DNA of 64,000 nt from Odobenus rosmarus divergens. Lineage: Eukaryota > Chordata > Mammalia > Carnivora > Odobenidae. The stretch is taken from positions 722,559-786,558 of the forward strand of contig NW_004450277.1 of the NCBI RefSeq assembly GCF_000321225.1, in the 5' to 3' direction. Shown here piece after piece: positions 33,245 through 44,879 of the stretch (position 1 is its first letter; every line of letters starts with the position of its first letter). Below the pieces are notes generated by a model, which had not been told where the DNA came from, did not search any database, and saw only the letters and a list, made by a program, of their open reading frames with translations. Position numbers and translations under genes: made by a program.

Positions 33245-33370
33245 CTTTGCAATAGAATTCAAGCAAGAACAAATACTTGTTAAGTGCCAAGTATGTGCCA
33301 GGTACTGTTTGAAAGTCTGGGGATAAAGAGAGAATCTCCAATATGATGGAGCATACATTTTAGTAAATGC
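33245..33370 (+). repeat. Mammalian-wide repeat fragment
   Basis: 'acttgttaagtgccaagtat', 'gtgccaggtactgtttg', 'gatggagcatacattttag'. Confidence 0.5.
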
Positions 33371-33529
33371 ATAATTGCATCTGAATCACGTTTGATTCTC
33401 CTCTTTCTACTGCTCCTCCTCCCTCACCACCCATCTCCCATCCTCAGTGACAAGCATAACCATATACCATACCCAAAGAATGATGAAAGAGAGGCTGTGA
33501 AAAGAAGTGGAAAAGATATGGAATTTGTA

Positions 33530-33715
33530 GCCACATGGACTATATTTAAGTCCTAGCTTAACCTCTAGGACTTTTCCCTCATCTGTAAAATGGGAATAAA
33601 AGTAATAACTATGTCTTATGGTTTCTGGGGGCGGGAGACAAAATGAGCTAATCAGTGGAAAGCTTATGGTACAGTGTTTAACACATAGCCTGTGCTCAAT
33701 CAAATGTGACTGCTA
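33530..33715 (+). repeat. MIR SINE, sense
   Basis: 'cctcatctgtaaaatgggaa', 'taaaagtaataactatgtct', 'gtttaacacatagcctgtgc'. Confidence 0.75.
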
Positions 33716-33716
33716 G

Positions 33717-33748
<32 letters not shown>
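33717..33748. repeat. (AAT)n microsatellite
   Basis: Nine near-perfect aat units at the end of the MIR. Confidence 0.95.
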
Positions 33749-33749
<1 letters not shown>

Positions 33750-34189
33750 TTACCTGAGTAAAGGTAACAAAGAAATACTGGGGTCTCTTTTCTGATCCAA
33801 CTTTACCTGAGAAGCTAACATCTAAGCGTTCCTCACCTCACCCCCTCCCCATCTCCCTTTCTCCCTCCCAAGGCCATCCTTTTCTTCCCTTTGTCAAATC
33901 CATGCCAGTTCTTGGGGCTTCTGCTGTCACCTCTTCCTGAATGGAGAGCTGAGGTCTAAGGAAGTCCTCTTCTCCACCCAGACTACAACCAGATCCTGAA
34001 ACTGCAACCTTCTCTCACTGTTCTGAGGTGGGCTTTCCTCACTTACTTGCTGTCCCAGATTGGGAGAGTGGAAACGACTAGTTTAGAAAGCTAAACCTGG
34101 TTATAAGTCTCTGCCCATCGCTAACTCTCAGTATGGTTGTGCGTAGTCACTTCGCCACTTTAGGACTCAATTTTTCCCCCCACAAAACT

Positions 34190-34460
34190 TATCTAACTTC
34201 TACTCATCCTTCAAGACCCAGTTCAACTGCCACCCCCTTTGTGAGTCCTCCCCTCAACCCCTCAGACAGAGTTTGTGGTTCTGTCCTCTGTGTCTCTCCC
34301 ATGGTATGATCATTCCTCTATTATAGCAGCCATCACGTTATGTATGACTACTTCCCGGCCTGTCCTTCTCTACTAGACACGGAGCCCCTTGAGGACAGAT
34401 TGTAGCTTATCTAGTCTCTATCCCTAGCGCAGATCACCTGGCAGGTGATACAGAAAATGA
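34190..34460 (+). repeat. L2 LINE 3' end
   Basis: 'catccttcaagacccagttc', 'aactgccacccccttt', 'ctagacacggagccccttga' and 'ctatccctagcgcagatcac'. Confidence 0.7.
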
Positions 34461-34464
34461 AACA

Positions 34465-35195
34465 TAAATGGATGTGTGACTGGATGAGTAGATACAGGTG
34501 GATGATGAAGTTGATTAGATGAATTATATGTGGTTATATAGACGTCAGATGCATAGATGATGATAGATGTGGCTAATAAATAGTAGATATTGAGTGAAAG
34601 AAGGATGGATGGTAAATGAAAGAGGAATGGATGAAGAATAAATTGATGAGTTCATGATTGGCTTGTGAATGATAGGTAGATACAAAGAAATGGATGAGGA
34701 ACATGTGTTCGATGGATACTCGATGCATGAGAAACAGTGGGTGGATGAAAGATGATGGAATAATGGGTAGCTAGATGAGGAATAAATATATGAATAGATG
34801 CATAAATAATGGATGGCTGAGGAGCTGATGAATGCATGAGAGATGGTGGATGGCTATTAGTGGCTGGTGAATGGCGGACAGATGAGTGATGGATACATGG
34901 TAAGTGGACAGACAGATGGAATAACAATGGCTGGCTGGCTGGTGGAATGGATGGATGGAAGATAAATAGATTGATGAGGGATGGGTATGGAATGGAGGAT
35001 AGGTAGATGGATAGTGGGTTGGTGATGAATTTATGATGATGGATAAGAAATAGATGGTGAGTGAAGGATGAATGGACATCTGGCTAGATGGATGGTGAAT
35101 GAATTGTTGGCATTTGAATGGATGTATGAGAAATGGATAAATGATAGTTGGATAGATTGATGGATGATGTGTGAACAGTTCATGAATAGGTATGT
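34465..35195. repeat. 730-bp degenerate GATG/GGAT satellite-like tract
   Basis: Almost every word is a variant of gatggatg, tgaatgg or agatgg, with scattered substitutions and no uniform higher-order period visible by eye. It looks like an old tetranucleotide microsatellite that expanded and then decayed. The 195-codon reverse frame through it (Ile/His/Pro/Ser-rich) is an artefact of the repeat. Confidence 0.9.
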
Positions 35196-35279
35196 TTCCA
35201 CAGATATTCATTGAGCCCTGATATTTTGTGAGTCCTTCTAGCCTTGATATTTCATGAGTCCTCTCTCTTGGGAAAAAAA

Positions 35280-35435
35280 AATGAAACTGATATTTGATAA
35301 GCTTCCATGAGCCAGGCATCTTCATGGGTGCTTGACTTATGTCATTTCCAGTAATCATTGTGACAACATTGCAAGGCAGGTATTGTTATGCTCGCTTTAC
35401 TAATGAGGAAAACAAGGCTCAGGGGAGGAAGCTTG
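35280..35435 (-). repeat. MIR fragment, reverse
   Basis: 'ccatgagccaggcatcttc', 'gtcatttccagtaatcattg', 'actaatgaggaaaacaaggc'. Confidence 0.7.
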
Positions 35436-35654
35436 GCTCCACCTTGCTTCTGCATCTGTCGTCTTCTCCTTCCAGTGGTACCACATCCCCTGGGCTAACC
35501 ATTTCACACATCCCTGCACTATTCATGACTTGCCTCCTCCAACAGCCTCCCCACACCCTGACCCTCAGGGATCCCTCTCTTCCACGCTCTAGACCTCCTA
35601 CCTCTGCCCTTCTCTACCTATCATTCGGTTCCCACCATGATTCACAATCCTCAT

Positions 35655-35905
35655 CACAACAACCATTTATTGAACATCCACCATGTGCTCAGCACTGATC
35701 TTGAAGCTCCACACATATTACCTCATTTTACTTCCATGAGAGCCCTAAAGGTAGGTATTGTTAATCTCATTTTAATGTGACACAGCCAAGACTCAGAGAA
35801 GTGCAGTGACTTGCCCAAGGTCACTAGCTAGTTAGTGATGAATATAAACGTGTAACTCTGGTCAGTTCGATGCCAAAGCCTCTGTCTTAAACCTTAATGC
35901 TATAT
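35655..35905 (-). repeat. MIR SINE, nearly complete, reverse
   Basis: 'catttattgaacatccacc', 'cattttacttccatgagagc', 'gacttgcccaaggtcactag', 'atgccaaagcctctgtctta'. Confidence 0.85.
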
Positions 35906-35944
35906 TTCCTCTTGGCTAGTGTCATGTGTGACTATCCACGTCTA

Positions 35945-35945
<1 letters not shown>

Positions 35946-35975
<30 letters not shown>
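35946..35975. repeat. (TG)n microsatellite
   Basis: About fourteen uninterrupted TG units; length-polymorphism candidate. Confidence 0.97.
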
Positions 35976-35978
<3 letters not shown>

Positions 35979-36094
35979 TATCTTATCTCTCCACAGACTG
36001 GAACAGAGACACTTCATCACACATTTCCTGAAACTCCTTCAGTGTCAGACACAGAGAAGAACCACAGAACCTCATTGCAGAAAGAGCCATCTTG

Positions 36095-36812
36095 ATAAAG
36101 AAGATGTGGTATATATACACAATGGAATATTATGCAGCCATAAAAAGGAATGCGATCTTGCCATTTGCAACGACGTGGATGGAACTGGAGGGTGTTATGC
36201 TGAGTGAAATAAGTCAATCAGAGAAAGACATGTATCATATGACCTCACTGATATGAGGAATTCTTAATCTCAGGAAACAAACTGAGGGTTGCTGGAGTGG
36301 TGGGGGGTGGGAGGGATGGGTGGCTGGGTGATAGACATTGGGGAGGGTATGTGCTATGGTGAGCACTGTGAATTGTGCAAGACTGTTGAATCACAGATCT
36401 GTACTTCTGAAACAAATAACGCAATATATGTTAAGAAAAAAAATAGCAGGAGGGGAAGAATGAAGGGGAGTAAGTCGGAGGGGGAGACGAACCATGAGAG
36501 ACGATGGACTCTGAAAAACAATCTGAGGGTTCTAGAGGGGAGGGGGTTGGGGGGATGGGTTAGCCTGGTGATGGGTGTTAAAGAGGGCACATTCTGCGTG
36601 GAGCACTGGGTGTTACGCACAAACAATGAATCATGGACCACTACATCAAAAACTAATGATGTAATGTATGGTGATTAACATAAAATAAAAAATTAAAAAA
36701 AAAAGAGTTCTAGAAAGTAACATCCCCTCCCAATATTTTGAAAGTATTCCCTTGGAAGCAGCATTCTTCAAATACCTTGATATTAAAAAGTTAACTACAG
36801 AAAAAAAAAAAA
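36095..36812 (+). mobile_element. Young carnivore LINE-1 3' insertion with 3' transduction
   Basis: 5'-truncated copy starting in the ORF2 end ('aagatgtggtatatatacac', 'tgcagccataaaaaggaatg'), then the 3'UTR with two related segments and a poly(A) signal in 'cataaaataaaaaattaaa'. About 95 bp of non-L1 sequence follows (36,706-36,800), then a second A-run at 36,801-36,813. The whole unit is flanked by AGAAAGAGCCATCTTG at 36,079-36,094 and 36,813-36,828 without mismatch. Confidence 0.93.
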
Positions 36813-37374
36813 AGAAAGAGCCATCTTGGACGTTCTGAAGTTCAACTCCCTTATGTTCCCAGTGAGATCACCTGGGCTTGGAGAAGTGATAACAACATGC
36901 TCAAGGCCACCCAACGAGTTGGTGGCTGGTCTGGGACCTGACCAGGGCCTTGGTGCTCAGCAAAAATTTATCGATGAACCTCAGACTTCTGGAACTGCTG
37001 GACTGGGTTCTAGGAATAACAACAATAATAAAATGTGAAGCAGGTACAACTCTCAGTCCATACTCCCCTTTCCACTGGGTAGTAGAAACTTAATCTTGGT
37101 CAGTTCTGGGTATCTGCTTCCACTTTTTCTCCCCTCAGGTCACCTATTCCCCCAATTCCTTGTGTGTGCAGAAAGGGTGCTGGTCCAGGGGGCCTACACA
37201 CCCACTCAGACATCTGGGTGTGTGACTTCCTGAGGTCGACTCAGGAGTGAGGCCCTGGGTCTTGCCCTCCAGTTCCTCAAGATTACCCAAGGCCTCTGTG
37301 TTCTTTTTACAGGGTCACACACCAGCATCTCCACTCACCTGGCTTCCTCTATCTGACCCTCGGTATTAACTGGG

Positions 37375-37890
37375 GATACTAATTCGGCTATTGTAACACA
37401 GGCCAAACTGTGTCCTAACTAAGATTGAAATTGATTTCTCCATCAGCAGTCCAGGCTGATGTGGAGTCCCATGGCATCAGAGACCCTGGCTCCTTCCACT
37501 TTGTTGCTCTGACCTCCTTCACATGGAGCTTCCATCTTGTGACCTAAGATGGCTGCTCCAGCTGCTACCACTGCGTCAGATTCTAGTGGCAGGGATGGGA
37601 GAAGAGGAGGGCCGAGAGAAAGTCCCTTTGTTCTTTAAATACATGACACAGAAGTTGCACACAGCAGTGGGCTTACAGACCCTGTCGGAGCCCCGTCATG
37701 TGGCCACACCTACCTGCAAAGGAGAGTGGGAAACGTAGTCTCCAGCTGTGTGGCCATCTGAAGCACCAGGAGAAAAAGTCAGATCACTGCATGACAACTA
37801 AATATCTCTGCTACACTTCCTCCCCCCCCACCTCCCAGATAAGCTTTATCTCATTTTCTAAACAGGAAAACCAATTTTGACTCATCTATT
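37375..37890 (-). repeat. Ancient LTR-like repeat, reverse copy
   Basis: 'ctattgtaacacaggccaaa', 'ccatcttgtgacctaagatg', 'gtgggaaacgtagtctccag' mirror the element at 32.8-33.2 kb. Confidence 0.55.
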
Positions 37891-38114
37891 CTTCTCACCT
37901 TTTTAGTTATGACATAAATTGTATACCCTCAAAGTACTCAGGGTTTTGACCAAATGTCCATGACTCTTGCAAACCAAAAGCTTTGGCCTTTGAGACTCAG
38001 AAAAAAATTTCTTCCATTTCTGCCTCATTATCCCTTCTCTAAGATGATGGAGGCCGCTAACAAAATGGTAGTGTACAAAAAAATGCAGGAGATGCTGTCA
38101 GAGTTAGACAATGT

Positions 38115-38425
38115 TTTTCAGCTATGGATACAACTCCGACCTCTCCCTTTCCTGCTCAGTCTTTTGGTAGCTTCCCCTGATCCTAGACTCTTAGTCTTAG
38201 CTTAAATGACAACTCTTCAAAGAGGCATTTTTGGCCCACCCTGTTTGTTTCCTTTATACCAGACATCATAATATGTAAGCTATAAATCTATACACTTTAT
38301 TTGTCTTGTGAATGACATGAGGGAAGGGACCATATCTGTCCTTTCATCTTTGTATCCCCAGTGCCTGGCACAATGCCCAACACAGTAAGATGCTCAGCAA
38401 ATACAGTCGATTGAATGACGAGACT
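38115..38425 (+). repeat. L2 LINE 3' end
   Basis: 'taaatgacaactcttcaaag', 'tgaatgacatgagggaaggg', 'catctttgtatccccagtgc', 'ctggcacaatgcccaacac'. Confidence 0.75.
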
Positions 38426-38868
38426 GTGTACCAGTGTCCCATGGGGTACAGAAAATTTTCACATCTTTTCCCAGGTGATTGAAAATAGAGTGGATGTGAC
38501 TCGACTTACAGTTAGTGGCCTAGAACTATGCTTCTTTGACCCTAGAAGTTAAATTATCAATGCAGGTGGAGCTTTTCCCAGTGGATCCCAATGGGGGAGG
38601 CATACTGGCGGGCCAGATGTGCTACTACATCTTGAGAAATACCCCCAACCTCCCTCAACTCCCAACCTATGTCAAGACACCCCCACCCATCCAGGACTTA
38701 AATCAACCTAGGAAAAAAAGGAGGAAGCGGGGAGGAAGCTTGACTCAATTGTGTTCAAACGTAAAATGACTGGGTTTTGTCTAGATTTGACTGACATCTG
38801 CATTTTCTGGCATCAGGAAAAATAGGCACTCAGGTGAAGCAAAATTCAGTTATAGGAAATAGGGTGTT

Positions 38869-39007
38869 GGGGTGGCTGGCTGGCTCAGTCAGTAGAGCAT
38901 CTGACTCTTGATCTCGGGGGTCATGAGTTCAAGCCTCATGTTGGGTGTAGAGATTACTTACTTACTAAATAAATAAATAAATAAATAAATAAACAAATAA
39001 AAGTTTA
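38869..39007 (+). mobile_element. Short-type CAN-SINE
   Basis: tRNA-related head 'gctggctggctcagtcag', 'gggtcatgagttcaagcc', 'tgttgggtgtagagattac' and an (AAAT)n tail. Flanked by gaaatagggtgtt and gaaatggggtgtt. Confidence 0.92.
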
Positions 39008-39009
39008 GA

Positions 39010-40010
39010 AATGGGGTGTTATGTTACTTGTCTAACTGAGTACATGGTTGATAGGTGTGATTTGGCCATATTAGAATGATATTGTTCTGGCATCACAGAT
39101 GGCTCAACTTATGAAAACTTACACCACAGAGTTAAAGTCATTCCATCTTAGAATCACAAAAGATTAGAATCATCAACTGTGTTCAGAAAGAGCATTAGAG
39201 ATTGTCTTGGTTTGGACTGCCCTAAAAGCAGAGCCTGAGGCAAGGATTTGGATACCACTAGTCCAGGAAGCCCAGAGGGATCTGAGAGTGAGACAGAGAA
39301 GGGAGGAAAGGCAATAGAAGGTGAGCTATCACGCTAGTTTCCAGTATAGGCAACTAGTACCAGATCTCACTGCAGACCTTTGAGCAACCAAGGAAAATTG
39401 CCTCCAATGGATATGAGGCTGAGACATTTACCCACCAAGGCCCATTCCCCCAGTGATTGATGTTTGCCACCGAGAGCATCAAACTCTTCCCATGTCCTTG
39501 TTGAGAGAGGTTCCAAGTCTTCAGAGAAACCAAATAACGGGCACTTGAAATGGGATGCTGTCAGTGTGCTAGGAAGGGCCACTGCCACTATGGCTAAAGT
39601 TGGTGGTAGGCTGAGGCGATGAGGTATGGGGCACCAATAACAACTAATGATCCAATTGTACCCCAACAAGCATTCCCTTCTAAAGGTCTGGCCTGGGAGT
39701 CTACGAGCTGCATGAGTCTGGGGGATTCATTTCATCAACACTTTTTAAAATGAAGTTGGAATCTAAAGGCCTGTAGGAGACTCATGCCATCTTTATTTTG
39801 CCATGTGCCCCACCACTCCCCATTGTTCACATGCCTTCAGATTTCTGTCACTTGCCTGGTTCCCAGAGGCACTTGACTTGGAGGGCTCTGCATCAGCTAC
39901 AGGATCCTTAAGATCTTTGTTTCACATCTGCATCTCTAGGTCCCTGACACACAGCCTGGCCCATGATAGGACCTAATAAATTTTGCCAGTAAATGTAGCC
40001 TCTGCTTGCA
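39010..40010. other. Intergenic DNA, little recognised
   Basis: A possible L2 3' end at 39,915-39,990 ('catctctaggtccctgacac', 'ggacctaataaattttgcc'). The rest, including a 100-codon reverse frame at 39,367-39,669, has no support. Confidence 0.4.
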
Positions 40011-40019
40011 TTTTTCTCT

Positions 40020-40400
40020 GCCTGGGAGCTCACCCCTCTCAAGGCTGCCTGTTGTATTGTCTACTCGCCTCCCCCGCCCCCTCCTGCCAGGCCCCCAGGC
40101 ATTCCCAGTGGGGACTGGGGGGTGCAACTCCCCCTTGGGGTGAGCAGCAGGTTAATTTCCTCCTGGAGCTTCCCTCAGCAAACAATGAGACAATGGCCAG
40201 CCGGAGGTGGCCTGCGTAAGACAGCAGAGGAGGGGAAGTTGTAATCTGTGCGTGAAGCCAGAGGGCGGGCAAAGGGGCGAGAAAAGCAACCCAGCCAGAC
40301 CGGGCCCTCCACCCAGCTGGCCCCTGGGACTGCTGCAGGCCCCAACCTGAAGGTCACCTGAGTCGCTCTTGAGGAAAACAGCCACAAACCACCATCATCG
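40020..40400. promoter_or_regulatory. Repeat-poor GC-rich block, candidate regulatory element
   Basis: No repeat recognised. Two same-strand SOX-type motifs, ACAATG at 40,182-40,187 and ACAATGG at 40,190-40,196, lie next to a 'gcgtgaagccagagggcggg' stretch. Inference only. Confidence 0.25.
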
Positions 40401-40529
40401 AGGAGAAAACACGGATGGGTGGGGCTCCGCTTCCCTGTCTAGATGGTCCCAGCTCCTCTCTGCACCACCCCATCTGCCCACCTTCTGGGCTCCACTGGCA
40501 GGGAGACATCCCCAGACAGACACCATCTG

Positions 40530-40650
40530 ATTCTGGCTCTGTTCTGGCTGTGTGACCTCAGGGCATGTTACTTAACCTCTCTGTGCCTTTGATTCTTTAT
40601 CTATAAAAGGGGAATAATGCCACCTCCTTCCTCTGATTGTCAAGAGGATT
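40530..40650 (+). repeat. MIR fragment, sense
   Basis: 'ggctgtgtgacctcagggca', 'acttaacctctctgtgcc', 'ctataaaaggggaataatgc'. Confidence 0.85.
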
Positions 40651-40651
40651 C

Positions 40652-41365
40652 CATCCCTCCATTCATCCATCAGGCATTTACTGGGCACTGTGCTGGATGC
40701 TGGGGATACAGCTGGAAAGGAGACATTGTTCCTGCCCTCATGGAACACACAGTCTTAACATGGAGAGAGCCCATAACCAGGACATGACATTCCAACAGTG
40801 ATGGGGGTTGCCGGGAGAGGAGGCAGCACCATTAAGACTGTGGAACACTGGGCGCCCCTGGGTGGCTCCGTTGGCTGAGCATCTCACTCTTGGTTTTGGC
40901 TCAGGTCATGATCTCAGGGTCATGAGATCAAGCCCCGCGTTGGGCTCCTTGCTCAGCGAGTAGTCTGCTTCAGATTCTCTCTCCCTCTCCCTCTGGCCCT
41001 GCCCCCCCCCAAATAAATAAATAAAATCTATTAAAACAAAAACAAAACAAAGACTGTGCAACACTGGACTCCGGCTGGTCTACGGGTCAGGGTGGGCTTC
41101 CTCTAGAAAGAGGCAGTTACACTGAGCTGAACAGGGAGTGGACATTTACTAGGCCAAGGGGAAGGTGTGCAGGGAGCCGTGCAAAGGCCCGGATGCCGGA
41201 ACAGGCTGGCATTAGGAGCCAGGAGGCCTGCACACCTGGAACAGGAGTTTGCTCTTTATCTGGAGAGCAAAAGGGAAGCCACTGCAGGTGTCAGTGGAGG
41301 GACATGAGCCCATCGGCTTGCAGCTAATGCATGAAAGTGCTTAGCACTGTGCCTGGCAGGTGAGA
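40652..41365 (+). repeat. Mammalian-wide repeat split by a CAN-SINE
   Basis: 'catttactgggcactgtgct', 'cctgccctcatggaacacac', then after the SINE 'cagggtgggcttcctctag', 'gggagccgtgcaaaggccc' and 'ggagagcaaaagggaagcc'. Name not assigned. Confidence 0.65.
40852..41049 (+). mobile_element. CAN-SINE, older subfamily
   Basis: Head 'gcgcccctgggtggctcc', C-run and AAAT/AAAC tail. Flanked by 18-bp copies aagactgtggaacactgg and aagactgtgcaacactgg (one mismatch). Confidence 0.95.
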
Positions 41366-42079
41366 TCCCTCCTTCTCAACAGTGGGGTCCTGTCCAAGCA
41401 CCTGCTTTCCCAAACCTCCCATCACTGTCAGAGTTGGGACTTGCTGTGCCCATCTCACGGATGACGAAACGGAGGCTCGGGGCAGGGGAGAGAGGAAAGT
41501 AGACAGAGCACACCAGATGGGTGCCCACCCCCTCTAGGAGGAGTAGCAGTTGGAAGGGCACCTGAGTCTGAGAGAAACTCAGGTGGACCCCTGGCCTCCC
41601 CTTCCCCCATGCGTCTCAGGGTGGTTCCTTGCCCCTCTCCTCTCACCCCAGAGGCTCCCCTAAATCCAGCTCTACACCCAGAAGAGAAAAAGAGCCACAG
41701 ATGACTCAGGGACATCCCCATCCCAGGTCATGACCCCATATGTCCCGAAAGGCTGAGCAGCTTCCTTTAAAGCCGCACCCACACGTGGGTTCGAAGCTAG
41801 CCTTTGGCTCTGCACTGGCACCTGCCTCCAAGCGAGTGGCTTCACTCTTTGGAGACCCAAGAAAGATCAGCACCCATCGTGGACTTTTGTGGTCCTTCCT
41901 CTTAACCATTTACATCCTAAGAGTTCCACTTTACTGAGGAGGAAACTGAGGCTTGAGGAGGAGAAGCATCTTGCCCACGGGAGGGAGGCGTGGCCAGGTT
42001 CCCAGCTGGTCGGCCACCAAGCCCAGGCTCCACATAGGCATCTCCGGTAGGACCCCCAGGTGGGTCATTTCACGGACGG

Positions 42080-42425
42080 CGTCACTGCTCACTCAGAGCC
42101 CGGCGGCTTCCCGTGAATGCAGCCTTAGCCCTTGCCTCTCCCAGCTTCCACCCCAGAGCCTTGGGCACCCACCGGGCAAGGCGGCCTGCTTCACTCCTGC
42201 TCTGCTCACATGGGGCCTGGCAGAGGCCCCCCCAAAGCCCTGCACCTGCATTACTCTTCCCCATGGTCATCACCTCCGCCTGAGCACATAGGGGACATTC
42301 CTTTGTGTGTGAGCCCGAGGAGAGCAACTCGCACTTGGTCCTTTCTGTTCACCACTGAGCCCCAGTGCTCGGCACAACGGTAAGTGCTCAGGAAACACTG
42401 GTCACAGAACGAATGACGAATGATG
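42080..42425 (+). repeat. L2 LINE 3' end, degraded
   Basis: 'ctgttcaccactgagcccca', 'cggcacaacggtaagtgctc' and terminal 'acgaatgacgaatga'. Confidence 0.5.
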
Positions 42426-42429
42426 GAAG

Positions 42430-43355
42430 GACAAAAGATCTCCAGTACCCTGCCCCCCAGCCCCAGTGGCATCCCCCAAACACCTCATTTGCTGGTGCTG
42501 GGCTTTCAGGTATGGGAGGGCCCCCACCCAGCCATCGCCTCCCTGGACTGTCCACCAGCCTTGGCGGGTCCTCACCACAGACCCCACTCTCAGGAGCAAG
42601 GAAATCAGAGCTCAGCAAAGTCACAGAGCCTCGAGGGTCACAGAGCCCCGATTCCCTGGGGGCGGGTGCATCTCACTCCTAGCAGCCCATCACTGCTGTG
42701 GGAGCGTCTTTGCTCCGAGGGCGCAGTGGCACGGGACTACTGGGGCCCCAGCTCACCCCCTTGCTCGGGAGAACCCAGCTATGCGGGCTGCGGGGCTGTT
42801 GCTCTGTCCCCAGCATCTCCCCTCCTCCCAGTGCTGGAACTCCAGCTCCGTGTGTTCCAGGAAATCCAGGCCACATTTCCCTCCAGGAGCCGCCGCCCAA
42901 AGGGACCCTCTGGGGAGAGACAGAGCATTTTTGAGGAAAAGGGGGGTGGGGGTGCAGGGTGTGGGAGAAAGAATCACCAAAAAAAAAAAAAAAATAGCGG
43001 CTGGGCCAGGAATGTGCCTGGGTGAACGGGAGCCAAGCCTCCTGTCCATCCACAGCTGTGCTGGCCAGGGCAGGGTGCAGGGTGCAGGCGGGGCCGGGTC
43101 ACTCTCGGGACAGGACACCAGCTGCCAACCTGCTCCTGGCGGGCGGATGGGCTCCCTGCCACCAGTCTGTTTGGGGAAGAGCTGGGCAAGAGCCTGGGCC
43201 AGGAGTCAGGACACTGGGCTCGGCCACCCCAGCCCATTCTCCAGCTGGGGCCTCAGTGTCCCCATCTGTGTAATGGCAAGATTTCAAGAAATGCTGACTT
43301 GTGGTGACTTTTCATTAAGACACTGGTTGAATGAAGTGAGGGATAGTCACACTTT
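42430..43355. other. GC-rich intergenic DNA, frames but no gene
   Basis: Contains the long overlapping frames of 201 and 297 codons. They run through an A homopolymer at 42,979-42,993, lack splice or domain signals, and overlap equally long reverse frames, so I treat them as chance. Confidence 0.55.
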
Positions 43356-43359
43356 TTAG

Positions 43360-43830
43360 TTCTTAGTTTGGGGCCCAGGACTCAGGGATTCTGTGAAGTT
43401 GAATGGGAAAAAATTCACAACTTAATATTCACTAGCCTCTGTCAGCAATGCAACCTTTCCTCCAAGTGTGAATGTGGACCACAAGCTATGGCAGGGTTAG
43501 AAGTGACCTTGTCACAATAAGGAGGCGAAGACACTTTGGTCTGACAAAGCAGTGGCTGCAGACAGCCTCACAAATGGCTTATGCTCATCATGACCTGAGG
43601 CCAGCATCCACATCTTTCATTTACTGTGCTAATAAAGAAACCCATGTATTACTGTATCCCAGACCCTTGTGACTACTGTGGTAATAGCGTCTCAGGGTAA
43701 CTGGGTTCCTTTGTGATCCTATGTACTTTATTTTATGCGCTTAAAAAAAACCTGATTATGAAAATTGATCCATTGCCTCCCCAGATACCAAAGCAGTCCA
43801 TGGTACAAAAAGTGAAAAATCCCTGCCTTA
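43360..43830 (+). mobile_element. DNA-transposon remnant
   Basis: 'gattctgtgaagttgaatgg', 'gtgaatgtggaccacaagct', 'gggttcctttgtgatccta', 'ttattttatgcgcttaaa' and terminal 'aaaatccctgcc' resemble a long mammalian hAT-type non-autonomous element. Name and ends uncertain. Confidence 0.45.
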
Positions 43831-44439
43831 TATGAGGCCATTTTTATTTTTAAATGGGGAAGTCCTCTGTATACTGACTTGGAACACTGTCAAAACACAG
43901 TGCTGAGTGCAGTATGAAAAGCAGGATACACCAGTGTCTGCGTCCGAACCAGGCTGGGCATTTGCATTTGCTCGATGGCCCTCAAATGCCTGCAAGGGGC
44001 CCCAAACAGGGGTCATGTGTGGTGTCTGAGGGAGACCTGTCACTCAACACTTCGAGTCCTTTTTTTTTTTTTTCATATCATGTATATTCAGAAAGAGCTC
44101 AGATTCTGGAAAGATGGCCGTGGCTCTGGTGGCAACACAGTTTTTGAAAGTTTGAACTATCTCATGGTTAAAAAAAGGAAGAAGAAAGAGGGAGAGAGAG
44201 AGCTCAGTAGGCAGACGCCGGTAAACCCCTTTGCAGTCCCAGCTCTGTGGCCCTGGGTGCATCTGAGGGCAGCTGTCCACCCACTCAGGCTCAAGGGGAA
44301 CTACCCAGCCCCCAGCTCAGGCCTCAACACCCACTGCTCAGCATCTTCCTTCTGGATGAATCATGTGTTTGTGGACTGCAAGGCAGGGTTATCCCAGCCA
44401 GGAAGTGCTGAGAGTCATCAGCATGGAGGCAGCCCCTTA

Positions 44440-44535
44440 AAGCGGAAAAAACATAGCCCTCAGAGGCTGGAGATAGGGGTTCAAGTCCCAGCCTGGCCAC
44501 TCAATTCACAGCGTGGGCTCTCAATGATCTCAGAC
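44440..44535 (+). repeat. MIR fragment, sense
   Basis: 'gggttcaagtcccagcctgg' and 'ccactcaattcacagcg' correspond to the MIR tRNA-related part. Confidence 0.6.
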
Positions 44536-44681
44536 AAAAAGAACCTACCAGGTCTCGATCAGTAGACCTGCAGATGCTTCTGGACTTCCAGGTGGGCTCT
44601 TCCAGCCCAGAAGCTCCTCTGCTTGGGGAACATGGGGAACCCTTGGCAGCCACTAAAGGTAGGAGTGAGGATGAATGGGGT

Positions 44682-44777
44682 GTGTTCTGCCGTGGCTTAG
44701 GGTGGGAGACTTTCTCCCCCTCCGCATCCCTGCACTGCCAGCCACCACCGACCCAACTCTGGGTGATGCCTCCTCTC
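44682..44777. repeat. 96-bp duplicated segment, copy A
   Basis: Identical to 45,845-45,940 at 94 of 96 positions by eye; starts 'gtgttctgccgtggcttag' and ends 'gatgcctcctctc'. Direct orientation, 1,163 bp apart. Not a repeat family I know. Confidence 0.95.
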
Positions 44778-44879
44778 TATGCCCCTTGCCCCTGGCCCTG
44801 CAGATACTCAGGCAGAACCAATAGCCAGGCAGGACAAAAACAGAACACTAGGACTGTTGACTCCCTGGAGCAACCCCAG

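Noticed and set aside
34771..35358. 195-codon His/Ile/Pro/Ser-rich reverse frame
   Set aside because: It is the translation of the degenerate GATG tract.
42420..43359. Forward frames of 201 and 297 codons, the longest outside TCF15
   Set aside because: They overlap each other in different frames and overlap reverse frames of similar length, cross an A homopolymer, and show no domain or splice signals.
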